From positions 868,001-932,000 of the forward strand of contig CP079699.1 in NCBI GenBank assembly GCA_021383565.1: DNA of 64,000 bases, in the 5' to 3' direction. Below the pieces are notes generated by a model, which worked only from the letters and a program-made list of their open reading frames with translations, searched no databases and was not told where the DNA came from. Source of the stretch: Levilactobacillus brevis. Lineage in GTDB: Bacteria > Bacillota > Bacilli > Lactobacillales > Lactobacillaceae. Positions 1 through 9,381 of this stretch are shown here, piece after piece. The translations under genes were made by a program, and so were the position numbers. Position 1 is the stretch's first letter. The number at the start of each line of letters is the position of its first letter.

Positions 1-612
1 AAATTCATTCAGTACGCCGTCGAAGTCCGTGCCAATGGCGTAACCGGCATCACTGGTATGACAGGTATCGAAGCAGACCGATAGCCGGTCGTTGGCCGCG
101 GTTGCCGACATGATGGCCGCCAACTCCTCAAAGGTCCGTCCGACCTCAGTGCCCTTACCGGCCATCGTCTCCAGTGCAATCTGCACGGGTTCATCGGCCG
201 CCGCCAAGATTTCGTCGAGACCCTTGGCAATCTGGGCAATGGCGGCATCCACCCCGGCGCCCACGTGTGCGCCGGGGTGGAGCACAATCTGCGTAGCGCC
301 CAAGGCCGCGGCGCGTTTTACTTCGGCCGTTAAAAACTCAACGGCAAAGGCGTAGTTCTGCGGCTTCATGGTATTACCCAGATTCACCACGTACGGCGCG
401 TGAATGACCACCGCTCGTTGATCGTGGTCGGCCATAAACTGCCGGCCAGCCGGAATGTTAAGCTCGTCAATCGGCTTACGACGGGTATTTTGCGGCGCAC
501 CCGTATAAATCATGAAGACATTTTCACCATACTGGGCCGCCTCTTTTGCCGATCCCAGCAGCATTTCCTTACCCTTCATGCTGACGTGTGAACCTATCAA
601 GAATTCTGCCAT
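1..612 (-). CDS. nfo: Endonuclease IV (AP endonuclease), truncated by window edge
   Basis: The first 204 residues of a TIM-barrel endonuclease IV are visible; the C-terminal third lies beyond base 1. The family cuts DNA 5' to abasic sites during base excision repair using a three-metal centre. Visible signatures are the N-terminal IGSHVS strand, [17 protein letters not shown] near residue 100, [11 protein letters not shown] with its metal-binding Glu near 145, and [11 protein letters not shown] near 180. The start ATG at 612 lies one base from the stop of the upstream teichoic-acid transferase gene, so the two are probably co-transcribed; this is a positional link, not a functional one. The frame is open to the window edge. 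Confidence 0.96.
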   Translation of the reverse strand, partial: MAEFLIGSHVSMKGKEMLLGSAKEAAQYGENVFMIYTGAPQNTRRKPIDELNIPAGRQFMADHDQRAVVIHAPYVVNLGNTMKPQNYAFAVEFLTAEVKRAAALGATQIVLHPGAHVGAGVDAAIAQIAKGLDEILAAADEPVQIALETMAGKGTEVGRTFEELAAIMSATAANDRLSVCFDTCHTSDAGYAIGTDFDGVLNEF

Positions 613-613
613 G

Positions 614-1834
614 CTACTCATCCTTTCCGCTGATAATCAAGCGGGCCACGCGTTGACTCGCCGTACCGTCTTCCCAAGAACAGAACTTCTGGTAAAATGC
701 CGCCTGTTGCTGGCGATAGGCGGGAAAGCCCCCCTGCCGTTGCCATTCATCCAATTGCTGATAGAAGGCCGTGGCGGTGGTGACCAGCGGCCCCGGAATT
801 TCTTTTTGATAGTCGAAATAAAAGCCGCGCAATTGATCCCGGTAGTGTGCTAAATCGTAAGCAAAGAACAACTGCGGCCGTTTGAGATTGGCGAAATCAA
901 ACATCACCGAAGAGTAGTCGGTGATCAACAGGTCACTCACCAGGTATAGCTCAGCGATATCCGTATCGGCCAAAACCGTCACCCGGTCCTCGTAGCCGCG
1001 GATGTCCACAGCGTCCTTGACCAGATAGTGCGGCCGAATAATCAGGTGGGTGCCGACCGGGACGTGCTGGAAGAACTCGCCCAAGTCAAAGGGTAGATCA
1101 AACCGATAGACGCCGGGTCGAACCGCCATGTCGTCTCGCCAGGTCGGCGCGTAGGTCACGACGGGCCCGGTTACCTGACCCAACAACCGTTGGCGTAATG
1201 CGTCAATCCGTTCGGGCCGATCGTCCGTGTATAGGACGTCATTGCGGGGGTAACCAATCGTCAGGAAGTGCCCCCGGTAGCCAAAGGCTCGTTTGAAAAT
1301 ATCACGAGAATACTGGTTCGGGGCAATCAGATAGTCCCAACGTGAAGAAGCCGTCACGAATTGTTGGTGGTAATCGGCCGTACTGGTCCCGGGAATCGCA
1401 ACGTGCTCGATATCGGCACCTAACTTCTTCAGCGGCGTGCCGTGCCAGGTCTGGATGGTACGCGTTCGCCGGTTAGGCCGCCACCAGTTTGGTAGCCGAG
1501 AATTGAGAACCCAGTACTGCGCTCTGGCCATCAGCCAGACCCACTTGGGCGTGAACCGCTTCACCAAGCGAATCTCCGGATACCGTGCCTTTAGAGCCGC
1601 ATACGTTCGCGGTTTGACACTAAAGTAGGCCGTCTCCCGGTAGCGCGGGTCCGCCGCCACTAACGCGCGGTAGATAGCCGCCGGGTTATCGTTGACGTCC
1701 TTTCCGTTAAAACTTTCAAACATCACTAGTCGCCGTTTGATGGGTAAACAAATAAGCCCATCGTTCAACACGATGAGCCCATAGCGAGCAACTAGCTTCA
1801 ATGACTGCGTGATTTTGCGTAAACCGTTCGCCAT
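614..1834 (-). CDS. CDP-glycerol glycerophosphotransferase family protein (TagB/TagF-like)
   Basis: 406 aa. The family transfers glycerol-phosphate from CDP-glycerol to build teichoic acid at the cytoplasmic membrane face. Glyphos_transf motifs run in order: [13 protein letters not shown] near residue 130, [11 protein letters not shown] near 170, IGYPRND near 195, YAPTWRD near 230, IIRPHY near 265, and [13 protein letters not shown] near 310 followed by the family's FFAYDL and GFYFDY strings. A good ribosome site (GAAAGGAG) precedes ATG 1834. It lies directly downstream of a TagG-type permease and a second family member. The exact role (primase TagB, polymerase TagF, or decoration) cannot be told from sequence alone. 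Confidence 0.92.
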   Translation of the reverse strand: MANGLRKITQSLKLVARYGLIVLNDGLICLPIKRRLVMFESFNGKDVNDNPAAIYRALVAADPRYRETAYFSVKPRTYAALKARYPEIRLVKRFTPKWVWLMARAQYWVLNSRLPNWWRPNRRTRTIQTWHGTPLKKLGADIEHVAIPGTSTADYHQQFVTASSRWDYLIAPNQYSRDIFKRAFGYRGHFLTIGYPRNDVLYTDDRPERIDALRQRLLGQVTGPVVTYAPTWRDDMAVRPGVYRFDLPFDLGEFFQHVPVGTHLIIRPHYLVKDAVDIRGYEDRVTVLADTDIAELYLVSDLLITDYSSVMFDFANLKRPQLFFAYDLAHYRDQLRGFYFDYQKEIPGPLVTTATAFYQQLDEWQRQGGFPAYRQQQAAFYQKFCSWEDGTASQRVARLIISGKDE

Positions 1835-1853
1835 TTGAGGTTGCTCCTTTCAA

Positions 1854-2663
1854 TTAGATTAAATCAACAAAGCGTGACCGGAACTTGTAGTGCAAGTGAG
1901 AACCCACCAGCAGTAAGAAGAACACGAACAGCCAGAATTCTAACGTCAACATCGGCTTGTCCCAGAACCAGCCAGTTCCCAGGAAGGATTCCCGGAAGCC
2001 CGCCACGATGTAGTAGTACGGGTTCAATTCGAGTAAGTGAATGAACGGTGTTGGGAACGACGGCGTCACGAAATTAAACAGCACCCCGGACACGTAGAAT
2101 AACATCCGCATCACGGATTGTAAGAGAATGTGGTAGTCTCGCACCAGCACACTGATACAGGAGTTGAAGATCCCGAGAGCCACTAACAGGCAAATCATCG
2201 CAAAGAAGTAGTAGATCCACTGGAACCAAGCGACCTTCGGGTAAACCCCGTTCAACAAGCCGATGAAGATGGTGAAAACCATCATGGTCCAGAAGGAACT
2301 CAGATTGCTGACGATCTTAATCGTCGGCAATGCGGAGACAGGAAACTTCATCTTCGCTACCATGTTGACCCGTTGGTAGATACTCTTGGAGCCATCCAAC
2401 GTGGCCCGGTTCATGAAGAACCACGGTGAGATCCCGATGACCATCCAAGGCAGGTAGCCCACCCCACTAATCGGTTGGCCGTGCTTCAGACCGACACCGA
2501 AGACGAGCCAGTAGATCCCAATTTGAATCAAGGGATATAAGTACTCCCACATTAAACCTAAGTAATGACTCTGATAACTTGCTTGATCCTCGTAGCGCGA
2601 AATCCGAAAAATAATTCCGACACTCGAGATTTGTTCTTTGAATAAGGTCATGACCTCTTTCAA
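1854..2663 (-). CDS. tagG: ABC-2 type permease, teichoic acid exporter subunit (TagG-like)
   Basis: 269 aa polytopic membrane protein with about six hydrophobic segments and the ABC-2 permease layout. The RYEDQASYQSHYLGLMWEYL N-terminus is typical of TagG/Wzm-type exporters, which with an ATPase (TagH/Wzt) flip teichoic acid across the membrane. The start is probably TTG at 2663 because AAAGGAG sits 9 bases before it; an in-frame ATG at 2651 has only a weaker GAGG. No ATPase gene is adjacent on either side, so the TagH partner must be elsewhere. Neighbouring CDP-glycerol transferases support a teichoic-acid substrate. Confidence 0.9.
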   Translation of the reverse strand: MKEVMTLFKEQISSVGIIFRISRYEDQASYQSHYLGLMWEYLYPLIQIGIYWLVFGVGLKHGQPISGVGYLPWMVIGISPWFFMNRATLDGSKSIYQRVNMVAKMKFPVSALPTIKIVSNLSSFWTMMVFTIFIGLLNGVYPKVAWFQWIYYFFAMICLLVALGIFNSCISVLVRDYHILLQSVMRMLFYVSGVLFNFVTPSFPTPFIHLLELNPYYYIVAGFRESFLGTGWFWDKPMLTLEFWLFVFFLLLVGSHLHYKFRSRFVDLI

Positions 2664-2698
2664 GGCACTGCACTCCTTTAAATTTTAATCGCTGATGC

Positions 2699-3847
2699 TT
2701 ACTTCGCGAGTAGCGCCGCATAGCGGGCCACAACGCGTTGGGTTGCCGCACCATCGTTGGCGGAATTCCACCGTTGGTTAAACTGCGTCAGATCGGTCGG
2801 CGCATCGGCCTGAATGGCCGCCGCCAACTGGGCCGTCGTCTTAATGATTGGCCCCGGCAACCAGTCCTCCAGATCCGGCTGAACTCCCGGATCACGCCGG
2901 TAGTCGTCCAGATCGAACAGGAAGAACAAGAGGCTGTGCGCATTGGGCACCAGACTGTAGTCAAACGCCACGGAGGAATAGTCCGTAATGACCGTCTCCG
3001 CCACGTTCAACAGGTCGGTGGTGCTGAGTGACTCGGTCACGACGACCTGCTGGCCCAGCTGCGCCTGAAGCGTCTGAGCACCGTCTTTCAAGGCTGGATG
3101 CACCTTGACCACGACTTTAGCGGTCGGATCGGCCGTTAACGCCGCTGCCAGACCGGTCGGCGGAGTGAAGGTCACGCCCTCACGATAGGTCGGCGCGTAC
3201 AGAATCACCCGGTGACCGATCAATTCGGGCGCCGCTTCGGCTACCGCCTCACGCGAGAGCCGCTGCCATTCGGGATCACGATACCGGTCCGAGCGAGGAT
3301 ACCCTAGCACCTGCATGCGGTCCACTGGCACCCGATAACTCCGCGCAAAGACTTCCGCCATGGCCGGTGACCCGACGACGTATTCATCAAAGTGGTCATA
3401 TACCGCCTGGAACCGTCGCTGGTCACTAGCCGAGCGCTGCGCCGTGGTGGGATCGTCCCACCCGAAGCGCTTAATGGCCCCCGCCGCATGCCAGACCTGC
3501 ACGATCCGCATGCGCCGCGGATGCCGCAAGCCACCCAAAAACGCATAATAGTTGTCGCAGAACAGCACCCGAGCCTGCATAATCACCGGAATCCCCGTGA
3601 AGACAAACTCAAGATTGTCGCGAAATGGCCGCACATCAATTCCGGACCGCGCTAAACGTTGCGCCGCCCGTTCCTGTTGCGGTCGGTAAAACACGACTAA
3701 CGGTTGTTCAACCGGTGACGCTTGAGCCAACGCGCGAATAAACGCCAGATTGTCTCCAAAACTCATCAGGTAGACAAAGCGGTGTTGACCGCGCCAACCA
3801 CTCACTCCCGACATCAGCCGGATTAACCATAAATAAATATCTTTCAC
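2699..3847 (-). CDS. CDP-glycerol glycerophosphotransferase family protein
   Basis: 382 aa from the preferred GTG start at 3847. An upstream in-frame ATG at 3886 would sit at the transcription start, because an extended -10 (TGGTATAAT) ends at 3892; the GTG, preceded by GGTGAT, is the first usable start. Glyphos_transf motifs are QVWHAAGAIKRFGW, VVGSPAMAEVFA, LGYPRSDRY, ILYAPTYREG, VVVKVHPAL and VITDYSSVAFDY. The catalytic-region His of the WHA motif and the DYSS motif are intact. It is only distantly similar to the neighbour at 614-1834, so the two probably do different steps of poly(glycerol-phosphate) synthesis. Confidence 0.9.
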   Translation of the reverse strand: MKDIYLWLIRLMSGVSGWRGQHRFVYLMSFGDNLAFIRALAQASPVEQPLVVFYRPQQERAAQRLARSGIDVRPFRDNLEFVFTGIPVIMQARVLFCDNYYAFLGGLRHPRRMRIVQVWHAAGAIKRFGWDDPTTAQRSASDQRRFQAVYDHFDEYVVGSPAMAEVFARSYRVPVDRMQVLGYPRSDRYRDPEWQRLSREAVAEAAPELIGHRVILYAPTYREGVTFTPPTGLAAALTADPTAKVVVKVHPALKDGAQTLQAQLGQQVVVTESLSTTDLLNVAETVITDYSSVAFDYSLVPNAHSLLFFLFDLDDYRRDPGVQPDLEDWLPGPIIKTTAQLAAAIQADAPTDLTQFNQRWNSANDGAATQRVVARYAALLAK

Positions 3848-3891
3848 GCTATCACCAATATCACTTATTTTCGCTGTCCATAACACCGAGA

Positions 3892-3900
3892 ATTATACCA
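3892..3900 (-). promoter_or_regulatory. Extended -10 promoter for the teichoic acid gene cluster
   Basis: The minus strand reads TGGTATAAT, a consensus extended -10. No convincing -35 is seen at 17 bases. Transcription would begin near 3885, leaving a short leader before the GTG start at 3847. Confidence 0.65.
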
Positions 3901-4069
3901 CATCTCCGTCACGAACCTAGAGAAATTTAATAACCTTTAAGAAATGACCGGAAATTTCGCTGTCCTTGGACTGATTTCGACCGTTTAGAAAAAAATTCTC
4001 CAAATCATGCAACAAAATGGCCCGATTTTACATTAGTAATAAGTAGAGGGACCATTTCGCCCAAACAAA

Positions 4070-4096
4070 TACAGCGATGGGGTCACCCTCACCGCT
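4070..4096 (-). terminator. Weak hairpin downstream of yitT
   Basis: The minus strand forms an interrupted stem CAGCG..TG..GG with CC..CA..CGCTG followed by TATTTGTTT. It is a weak intrinsic terminator candidate for yitT. The rest of 3901-4069 holds no gene. Confidence 0.35.
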
Positions 4097-4103
4097 GCAC
4101 GTC

Positions 4104-4979
4104 TTACCATTTCGGCTCATAGAAGTGTCCCAATACCTTAATCGTATCCGAGATGCTCACGAATGCGTGCGGATCGGATTCTTCCATGGCAACTTCCAGT
4201 TCATCCATTTCATAACGCGTAATCACCGTAAACAGAATCGTCTTCTCATCGTGGCGATAGGCACCTTCAGCGCCGTGGACGATGGTAATCCCGCGCCGCA
4301 TGTGGTTCTGAATGCTATCAATCACCGTCTTGGGCCGGTCGGTAATGACCATGACCTGCATCCGTTGTTGGCGGGTAAACGTCATGTCGATGACCTTGGC
4401 GTTCACGAACAGACCCAACGCGGAATACAGGGCATACGGCCAGCCGTAGACGAAGCCGGCACTAATAACAATCAGGCTGTTAAAGGCAATGTTGATGGTC
4501 CCCATGCTACGGCCGGTCTTCCGCCGCAACACGATGCCAATGATATCCAGTCCCCCAGTGGAGATGCCGTTTTTCAGGGCAAAACCGGTCCCGAAACCGT
4601 TGACCGCGCCCCCAAAGATTGCACAGATAATGGGATCACTGGTCAGATGGACGGGTTGAATGACCCGAATCATGACGGACGCGAACAGGACACAGATAAA
4701 CGTAAAAACGGTAAAAGACTTGCCAATTTGCTTCCAGGCCAAGACAAACATCGGAATGTTAATCAGAAATAACCCCAGGGCTGTTGTGATGTGAAATGCA
4801 CCCAGTCCCGCCGTTAAACTGTTAACCAACTGCGCCAACCCGGTCACACCGGAGGAATAAATATGCCCCGGCGTCCAGAAAAAGTTCACCGCAATCGACA
4901 CCAAGACGCCGTAAAAGAACGCTACGGAGAATTTCGCCGTATAGGTATGCCGTTTCAACAACTGCTGCACATCATCCAT
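4104..4979 (-). CDS. yitT: YitT family membrane protein
   Basis: 291 aa. Hydrophobic segments span roughly residues 18-205 (YitT membrane domain), followed by a soluble C-terminal DUF2179-like domain from about 215 with VMVITDRP, RRGITIVHGAEGAY and ILFTVITRYE. Family function is not firmly established. The start ATG 4979 has a GAGG/GGGG purine tract upstream. An extended -10 promoter at 5038-5046 would give a monocistronic message. No link to the neighbouring msrA is evident. Confidence 0.9.
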   Translation of the reverse strand: MDDVQQLLKRHTYTAKFSVAFFYGVLVSIAVNFFWTPGHIYSSGVTGLAQLVNSLTAGLGAFHITTALGLFLINIPMFVLAWKQIGKSFTVFTFICVLFASVMIRVIQPVHLTSDPIICAIFGGAVNGFGTGFALKNGISTGGLDIIGIVLRRKTGRSMGTINIAFNSLIVISAGFVYGWPYALYSALGLFVNAKVIDMTFTRQQRMQVMVITDRPKTVIDSIQNHMRRGITIVHGAEGAYRHDEKTILFTVITRYEMDELEVAMEESDPHAFVSISDTIKVLGHFYEPKW

Positions 4980-5037
4980 GATTTAAACCCCAACCTCGCT
5001 TACTTTCTTTTGCCGTATTTCATACTATGCTCGGCTT

Positions 5038-5046
5038 AGTATAGCA
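5038..5046 (-). promoter_or_regulatory. Extended -10 promoter for yitT
   Basis: The minus strand reads TGCTATACT, an extended -10 about 60 bases before the yitT start. The -35 is weak. Confidence 0.5.
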
Positions 5047-5092
5047 TTTATCCCGGTTGACGGCCACGGCAATGCGTATCTTTTAGCGACTT

Positions 5093-5623
5093 CTAATGAT
5101 TCTGCCAGTGCTGGTCGATGAAGGCAGCACGTCCCCCGGCCTCTTCTTCCTCGAATCGAGCCGACTGCTTCTTATAGAATTGCTGATGACGTTCCTCGGC
5201 CACGAAGAAGGGCTGAACCACCTGAATCCGCGTCACAATCGGCTTGTCGAACTGTTCGCGAGCCTGCAATGCCGCCTTGGAAGCCGCCGCAGTGGCCGCC
5301 TGCGCCGCACTATTGACGAAGATGACGGGCCGATAGTTGGACCCGCGATCCTGAAATTGGCCGGCATCATCGGTCGGATCGGTTTGTTGCCAATATAACG
5401 TAACTAACTGGTCATACGTCACCACACTAGGATCGAACCAGATTTTAACCGCTTCGGTGTGTCCCGTCGTCTGACTTTTGACCTGTTCGTAGGTCGGATC
5501 AGTGACGGTCCCGCCGGTGTACCCGGACAGCACCTTCACGATGCCAGGAAAGGTGTCAAAGGGCTTAACCATGCACCAAAAACACCCACCGGCAAATGTT
5601 GCTGTTTCAATTTGTTGACTCAT
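5093..5623 (-). CDS. msrA: Peptide-methionine (S)-S-oxide reductase MsrA
   Basis: 176 aa from ATG 5623, chosen because GGAGTG lies 8 bases upstream; the frame opens further up (to 5680) but without a ribosome site. MsrA reduces methionine-S-sulfoxide in proteins with thioredoxin as electron donor. The catalytic GGCFWC motif is at residues 11-16, followed by [15 protein letters not shown] and the family's YRPVIF segment. Length is typical for a stand-alone MsrA without an MsrB fusion. Confidence 0.97.
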   Translation of the reverse strand: MSQQIETATFAGGCFWCMVKPFDTFPGIVKVLSGYTGGTVTDPTYEQVKSQTTGHTEAVKIWFDPSVVTYDQLVTLYWQQTDPTDDAGQFQDRGSNYRPVIFVNSAAQAATAAASKAALQAREQFDKPIVTRIQVVQPFFVAEERHQQFYKKQSARFEEEEAGGRAAFIDQHWQNH

Positions 5624-5794
5624 ATCAATCACTCCATTTTCTAATATTTCCATTGAACGCCTTTTAGCAGATAACGTCAAGGAACCTACTGGTAACTATT
5701 AGGATTTATGATAAAAACTGAAGGTTGAAAGCTAGAAAGCAGCTAGAATCTGTAGTATGACAAGGATACCGTCCATGATAATAGGCTAGTCGCA

Positions 5795-5822
5795 TACTGG
5801 CCGCCTTACCGTTGACTGGCAA
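5795..5822. repeat. Copy of dispersed intergenic repeat (core only)
   Basis: Contains CTGGCCGCCTTACCGTT, whose 11-base core GCCTTACCGTT (5803-5813) recurs in the gaps near 45.2, 51.2 and 56.1 kb. Only the core end of the element is preserved here. The surrounding 5690-5838 holds no gene. Confidence 0.55.
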
Positions 5823-5838
5823 CGTATTTGTGGGTAAT

Positions 5839-5872
5839 CAAAAAACGCCGACTGCAGCTACAGTCGACGTTT
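5839..5872 (-). terminator. Intrinsic terminator of hisS-aspS
   Basis: The minus strand forms ACGTCGACTG/CAGTCGGCGT with a short loop followed by six T residues, 14 bases after the aspS stop. Confidence 0.88.
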
Positions 5873-5885
5873 AATGAGACGCATC

Positions 5886-7688
5886 TTAATCTTGGTCGGT
5901 TTCTTCTTTTTTGGCAATCAAGAGGTCTAGGTCAAGCAATTGCTTGTCCGCCACCGTACTTGGCGCCTCGGTCATTGGTTCCGTGGCCTTCGAGTTCTTT
6001 GGGAAGGCAATCACGTCACGAATGTTGTCGCGCTTAGCCAACAAGCGGGCAAAACGATCCAACCCGATGGCCAGACCACCATGAGGCGGGAACCCGTAGT
6101 CTAAGGCTTTCAGGAGGAAGCCAAATTGCTTTTCGGCCCGTTCCGGCGTAAAGCCTAAGGCCTTCAACATCTTCATCTGTAACTCGCGGGTGTGAATCCG
6201 GATAGAGCCCCCACCGAGTTCCAGACCGTTGAGGATGATGTCGTAACTTTGTGCGTAGGCCTTGTGTGGGTCTTCGCCGTCGTTTAAGTAGTGGGCGTCC
6301 CCTTCGGCCGGCATCGTGAATGGATGATGCGCTGGGACCCAGCGTTCCAAGTCAACATCGTAGTCGAACAGTGGCCAGTTGACGATCCAGAGGAAGGCCC
6401 ACTTGTTCTCGTCGATCATGTCTTGTTCCTTGGCAATGGCTACCCGCAGGTAACCCAACGTTTGGGCAACGACCCGCTTGGAGTCAGCGGCAAATAACAA
6501 TAGGTCGCCACTCTTGGCACCGGTAGCGGCCGTAATCTGGTCGAACCAGTCGCCTTCCTTGAAGAACTTGGCGATTGGGCCGCTGAAGCCATCATCGGTG
6601 ACCTTCATCCAGGCTAAGCCCTTGGCCCCGAAACGTTCGATGTACTGACCATACTTGTCGATGTCCTTACGGCTGTACTTATCGGCTCCACCAGGAACGG
6701 CGATAGCCTTGACTTGACCACCGTTGGCAACGGCGCCGGAGAAGACCTTGAAGTCGGTGTTGGCCATGATAGTCGACAGGTCCTTTAATTCCATGCCGAA
6801 GCGGACATCCGGTTGGTCAGTCCCAAAGCGCGCCATGGAATCGTCCCAGTCCATCCGTTCGAATGGTAACTTCACGTCAACGTTCAAGGTATCCTTCATG
6901 ACCTTGGCAATCAGACCTTCAGTCAGGTCTTGGATTTCTTCGGCCGTCAGGAAGGACGTTTCCAAGTCGATCTGCGTGAATTCAGGTTGCCGGTCGCCCC
7001 GCAAGTCTTCGTCACGGAAGCAACGAGCGATTTGGTAGTACCGATCGAAGCCAGAACCCATCAACAATTGCTTGAACAGTTGTGGGGATTGTGGCAAGGC
7101 GTAGAAATGGCCGGGGTAGATCCGTGAAGGAACCAAGTAATCCCGGGCCCCTTCAGGCGTGGACTTGGTCAAGTCCGGCGTTTCGATGTCGATGAAGCCG
7201 TTCTTATCGAAGTAGCTGTGCACGGATTGGACGATCCGGTTACGCAGCATCAAGGATTTTTGCATTTCTGGCCGGCGTAGGTCCAGGTACCGGTATTGAA
7301 GCCGCAGGTCATCGGAAGCGTTGACGCCATCCTTGATTTCAAACGGCAATTCCTTGGACTTGTTCAACAGGTTGATGCCGGTAACCCGTACTTCAACCTT
7401 CCCAGTACGCATGTCTGGGTTGATTTCCTTAGGTGCCCGAGCAACGACTTTACCTTGAACTTCAATGACGTATTCGCTCCGTAATTGGTCGGCAACGGCC
7501 AAGGCGTCTTCGCCGTATTCTTCACTGAAGACCAATTGAACGATACCTTCACGATCGCGAAGATCAATGAAAATTAAGCTCCCGAGGTCCCGGCGCTTTT
7601 GCACCCAGCCTTTTAACACAACGGTTTGGTCGAGGTACTGTTCATCGACTAAGCCGGCATACGTGGTACGTTTCAAATTCTTTTCCAT
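5886..7688 (-). CDS. aspS: Aspartate--tRNA ligase
   Basis: 600 aa, the bacterial-type length. It charges tRNA-Asp. The N-terminal OB-fold anticodon-binding domain contains [20 protein letters not shown] (residues 22-41); class II motif 2 has [15 protein letters not shown] near 218, the bacterial GAD insertion spans about 285-425, and motif 3 is [13 protein letters not shown] near 545. It is the second gene of a hisS-aspS operon, 12 bases after hisS, a pairing widespread in Firmicutes. Expression should depend on the T-box leader at 9055-9272. Confidence 0.98.
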   Translation of the reverse strand: MEKNLKRTTYAGLVDEQYLDQTVVLKGWVQKRRDLGSLIFIDLRDREGIVQLVFSEEYGEDALAVADQLRSEYVIEVQGKVVARAPKEINPDMRTGKVEVRVTGINLLNKSKELPFEIKDGVNASDDLRLQYRYLDLRRPEMQKSLMLRNRIVQSVHSYFDKNGFIDIETPDLTKSTPEGARDYLVPSRIYPGHFYALPQSPQLFKQLLMGSGFDRYYQIARCFRDEDLRGDRQPEFTQIDLETSFLTAEEIQDLTEGLIAKVMKDTLNVDVKLPFERMDWDDSMARFGTDQPDVRFGMELKDLSTIMANTDFKVFSGAVANGGQVKAIAVPGGADKYSRKDIDKYGQYIERFGAKGLAWMKVTDDGFSGPIAKFFKEGDWFDQITAATGAKSGDLLLFAADSKRVVAQTLGYLRVAIAKEQDMIDENKWAFLWIVNWPLFDYDVDLERWVPAHHPFTMPAEGDAHYLNDGEDPHKAYAQSYDIILNGLELGGGSIRIHTRELQMKMLKALGFTPERAEKQFGFLLKALDYGFPPHGGLAIGLDRFARLLAKRDNIRDVIAFPKNSKATEPMTEAPSTVADKQLLDLDLLIAKKEETDQD

Positions 7689-7700
7689 GCTTATCCCCTC

Positions 7701-8996
7701 TTATTTTGCCGCAAACTTAGTGTTCACAACGTTTTGGAAATCTTGGTAGACGTCAGCTAAAGGTACGCTAACTTCTTCGCCGGATTCCATGGATTTTAAA
7801 TTAGCCGTTTGGTTGGCTAACTCTTGGTCACCAATAGTTAAGGTGTACTTGGCTGCTAACCGGTTGGCCGTCTTGAATTGGGCCTTCGGTTTGCGGGCCA
7901 GATAGTCGCGATCGGCGGTCAAACCGGCGTGCCGAATGGCCTGAACCAGCTTGAGCGTCTCTAACGACGTATCATCGCCGATCCCCACGACGTAAACGTC
8001 CAGCGGGTGATCGTTTGGAATCGCAACCTTTTCGGCCTGCATCAGTAAGACCAGGCGTTCAACACCGAGGCCAAACCCAACACCGGGCATTTCCGGACCG
8101 CCAAGTTCCTTGACCAAGCCGTTGTACCGGCCACCGGCCAAGACGGTCGTGTAACCTTCACCTAAGGCTGGTGAGTCAGCCATGATTTCAAAGATGGTAT
8201 GGTTGTAGTAGTCCAAGCCCCGCACCATCGTGGCATCGACGTCGTAGGCAATGCCCAACGCATCGAGGCTCGCCTTCACCCGGTCAAAGTGTGCCGTGGC
8301 ATCCGGCGTCAGGAAGTCCAGGATGGATGGCGCATCGGCCACGATTTCTTGGTCGTGCTTATCCTTACTGTCCAAGACTCGCAATGGATTCTTGTGCAAC
8401 CGGACCTTGGAGTCATCGCTCAACTCGTCAAAGTGTGGTTCCAGAAAGTCGATCAGTGCTTGGCGGTAATTGTCGCGGGTTTCCTTGTCACCCAGGGTGT
8501 TTAAGGCCAACCGCAAGTGGGTCAACCCCAACTTACTCAGCAGATTCATCCCCAGCGCAATGACTTCCACGTCCAATTCCGGCGCGTCACTCCCGAAGGC
8601 TTCGACCCCGATTTGGTGGAATTGCCGTTGCCGACCGGACTGTGGCCGTTCGTAACGGAACATGGGGCCCATGTAGTAGACCTTGTAAGGCTTGTTGGTT
8701 TCTGGTCCGTAAAGCTTGTTTTCGACGAAGGCCCGAACCACACCGGCCGTCCCCTCAGGACGTAGGGATAAATGCCGATCCCCCTTGTCCTTGAAGTCGT
8801 ACATTTCTTTGGTCACGATATCCGAGGTATCCCCGGAAGTCCGTGAGAAGACTTCGAAGTTTTCGAACATTGGTGTCCGGATCTCTTCGAAGCGATAGTT
8901 AGCAAACAACTGGCGCGCGGTGGCTTCAACGAATTGCCAGGTCTGTGACTCGCCTGGTAAGATGTCGGCCGTTCCCTTTGGTCGTTGATAACGCAT
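7701..8996 (-). CDS. hisS: Histidine--tRNA ligase
   Basis: 431 aa from ATG 8996 (MRYQRPKGT). An ATG six bases earlier (9002) is too close to the AAAGGGAG ribosome site, whereas 8996 has normal spacing. Class II synthetase motifs: [12 protein letters not shown], motif 2 [17 protein letters not shown], the His-specific [15 protein letters not shown] near residue 255, motif 3-region [10 protein letters not shown], and a C-terminal alpha/beta anticodon-binding domain. First gene of hisS-aspS, regulated by the upstream T-box. Confidence 0.98.
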   Translation of the reverse strand: MRYQRPKGTADILPGESQTWQFVEATARQLFANYRFEEIRTPMFENFEVFSRTSGDTSDIVTKEMYDFKDKGDRHLSLRPEGTAGVVRAFVENKLYGPETNKPYKVYYMGPMFRYERPQSGRQRQFHQIGVEAFGSDAPELDVEVIALGMNLLSKLGLTHLRLALNTLGDKETRDNYRQALIDFLEPHFDELSDDSKVRLHKNPLRVLDSKDKHDQEIVADAPSILDFLTPDATAHFDRVKASLDALGIAYDVDATMVRGLDYYNHTIFEIMADSPALGEGYTTVLAGGRYNGLVKELGGPEMPGVGFGLGVERLVLLMQAEKVAIPNDHPLDVYVVGIGDDTSLETLKLVQAIRHAGLTADRDYLARKPKAQFKTANRLAAKYTLTIGDQELANQTANLKSMESGEEVSVPLADVYQDFQNVVNTKFAAK

Positions 8997-9054
8997 GAGC
9001 ATTCTCCCTTTCTACGCCCGCAACGAACCTTCGTGGATGGATTCCTCAGAGCAT

Positions 9055-9272
9055 AAAAAACGCCCCTGTCAATTGACAAGGGCGCAGGTATGCACGGTAC
9101 CACCTTTTTAAAGTTCTCTGCAGGATAACGTTGCAAACGAATGACGCAAGCGCCATTAGCCTCAGAAGTGTCTTCAGGGTCACACCACTAACCGCTCCCA
9201 GCAACGCGGTCTCTCTTCAAGCAGGCTTTTCCTTACTATTCTTCCTCATAGGCAATCTATTTTATTCTTCCT
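9055..9272 (-). ncRNA. T-box riboswitch leader of hisS-aspS
   Basis: The minus strand carries the conserved T-box AAGGTGGTACCGTG at 9093-9106, complementary to the tRNA acceptor end, followed by the terminator CGCCCTTG/CAGGGGCG plus T-run at 9055-9084. Stem I lies at about 9140-9240 and its specifier side reads GAAGACACTTC. The string GACAC at 9168-9172 holds GAC (Asp) and, two bases on, CAC (His). Uncharged tRNA pairing should favour the antiterminator and permit synthetase expression. T-box identity is firm; which codon is read is inferred. Confidence 0.93.
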
Positions 9273-9273
9273 A

Positions 9274-9302
9274 AGCTTACTGAACCTGTTGTGAAAAGTC
9301 AA
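9274..9302 (-). promoter_or_regulatory. Promoter of hisS-aspS
   Basis: The minus strand has TTGACT at 9297-9302, a 17-base spacer and TAAGCT at 9274-9279, immediately upstream of the T-box leader. Confidence 0.6.
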
Positions 9303-9342
9303 GGCGTCGCTCATAAATCTTAAAGGTGTTGAAAACCTTTCG

Positions 9343-9351
9343 TGGTATAAT
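9343..9351 (+). promoter_or_regulatory. Extended -10 promoter of the amidase gene
   Basis: TGGTATAAT 30 bases before the start at 9382, divergent from the hisS promoter. A TTGAAA at 9329 is too close to act as -35. Confidence 0.6.
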
Positions 9352-9381
9352 TGACTCTAATTTGATGAAGGAGTATTCAGC

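Noticed and set aside
4077-4772. 231-codon plus-strand frame over yitT
   Set aside because: Antisense to a well-supported membrane protein gene.
9329-9351. TTGAAA plus TATAAT as a full promoter for the amidase gene
   Set aside because: Spacing is 11 bases; only the extended -10 is retained.
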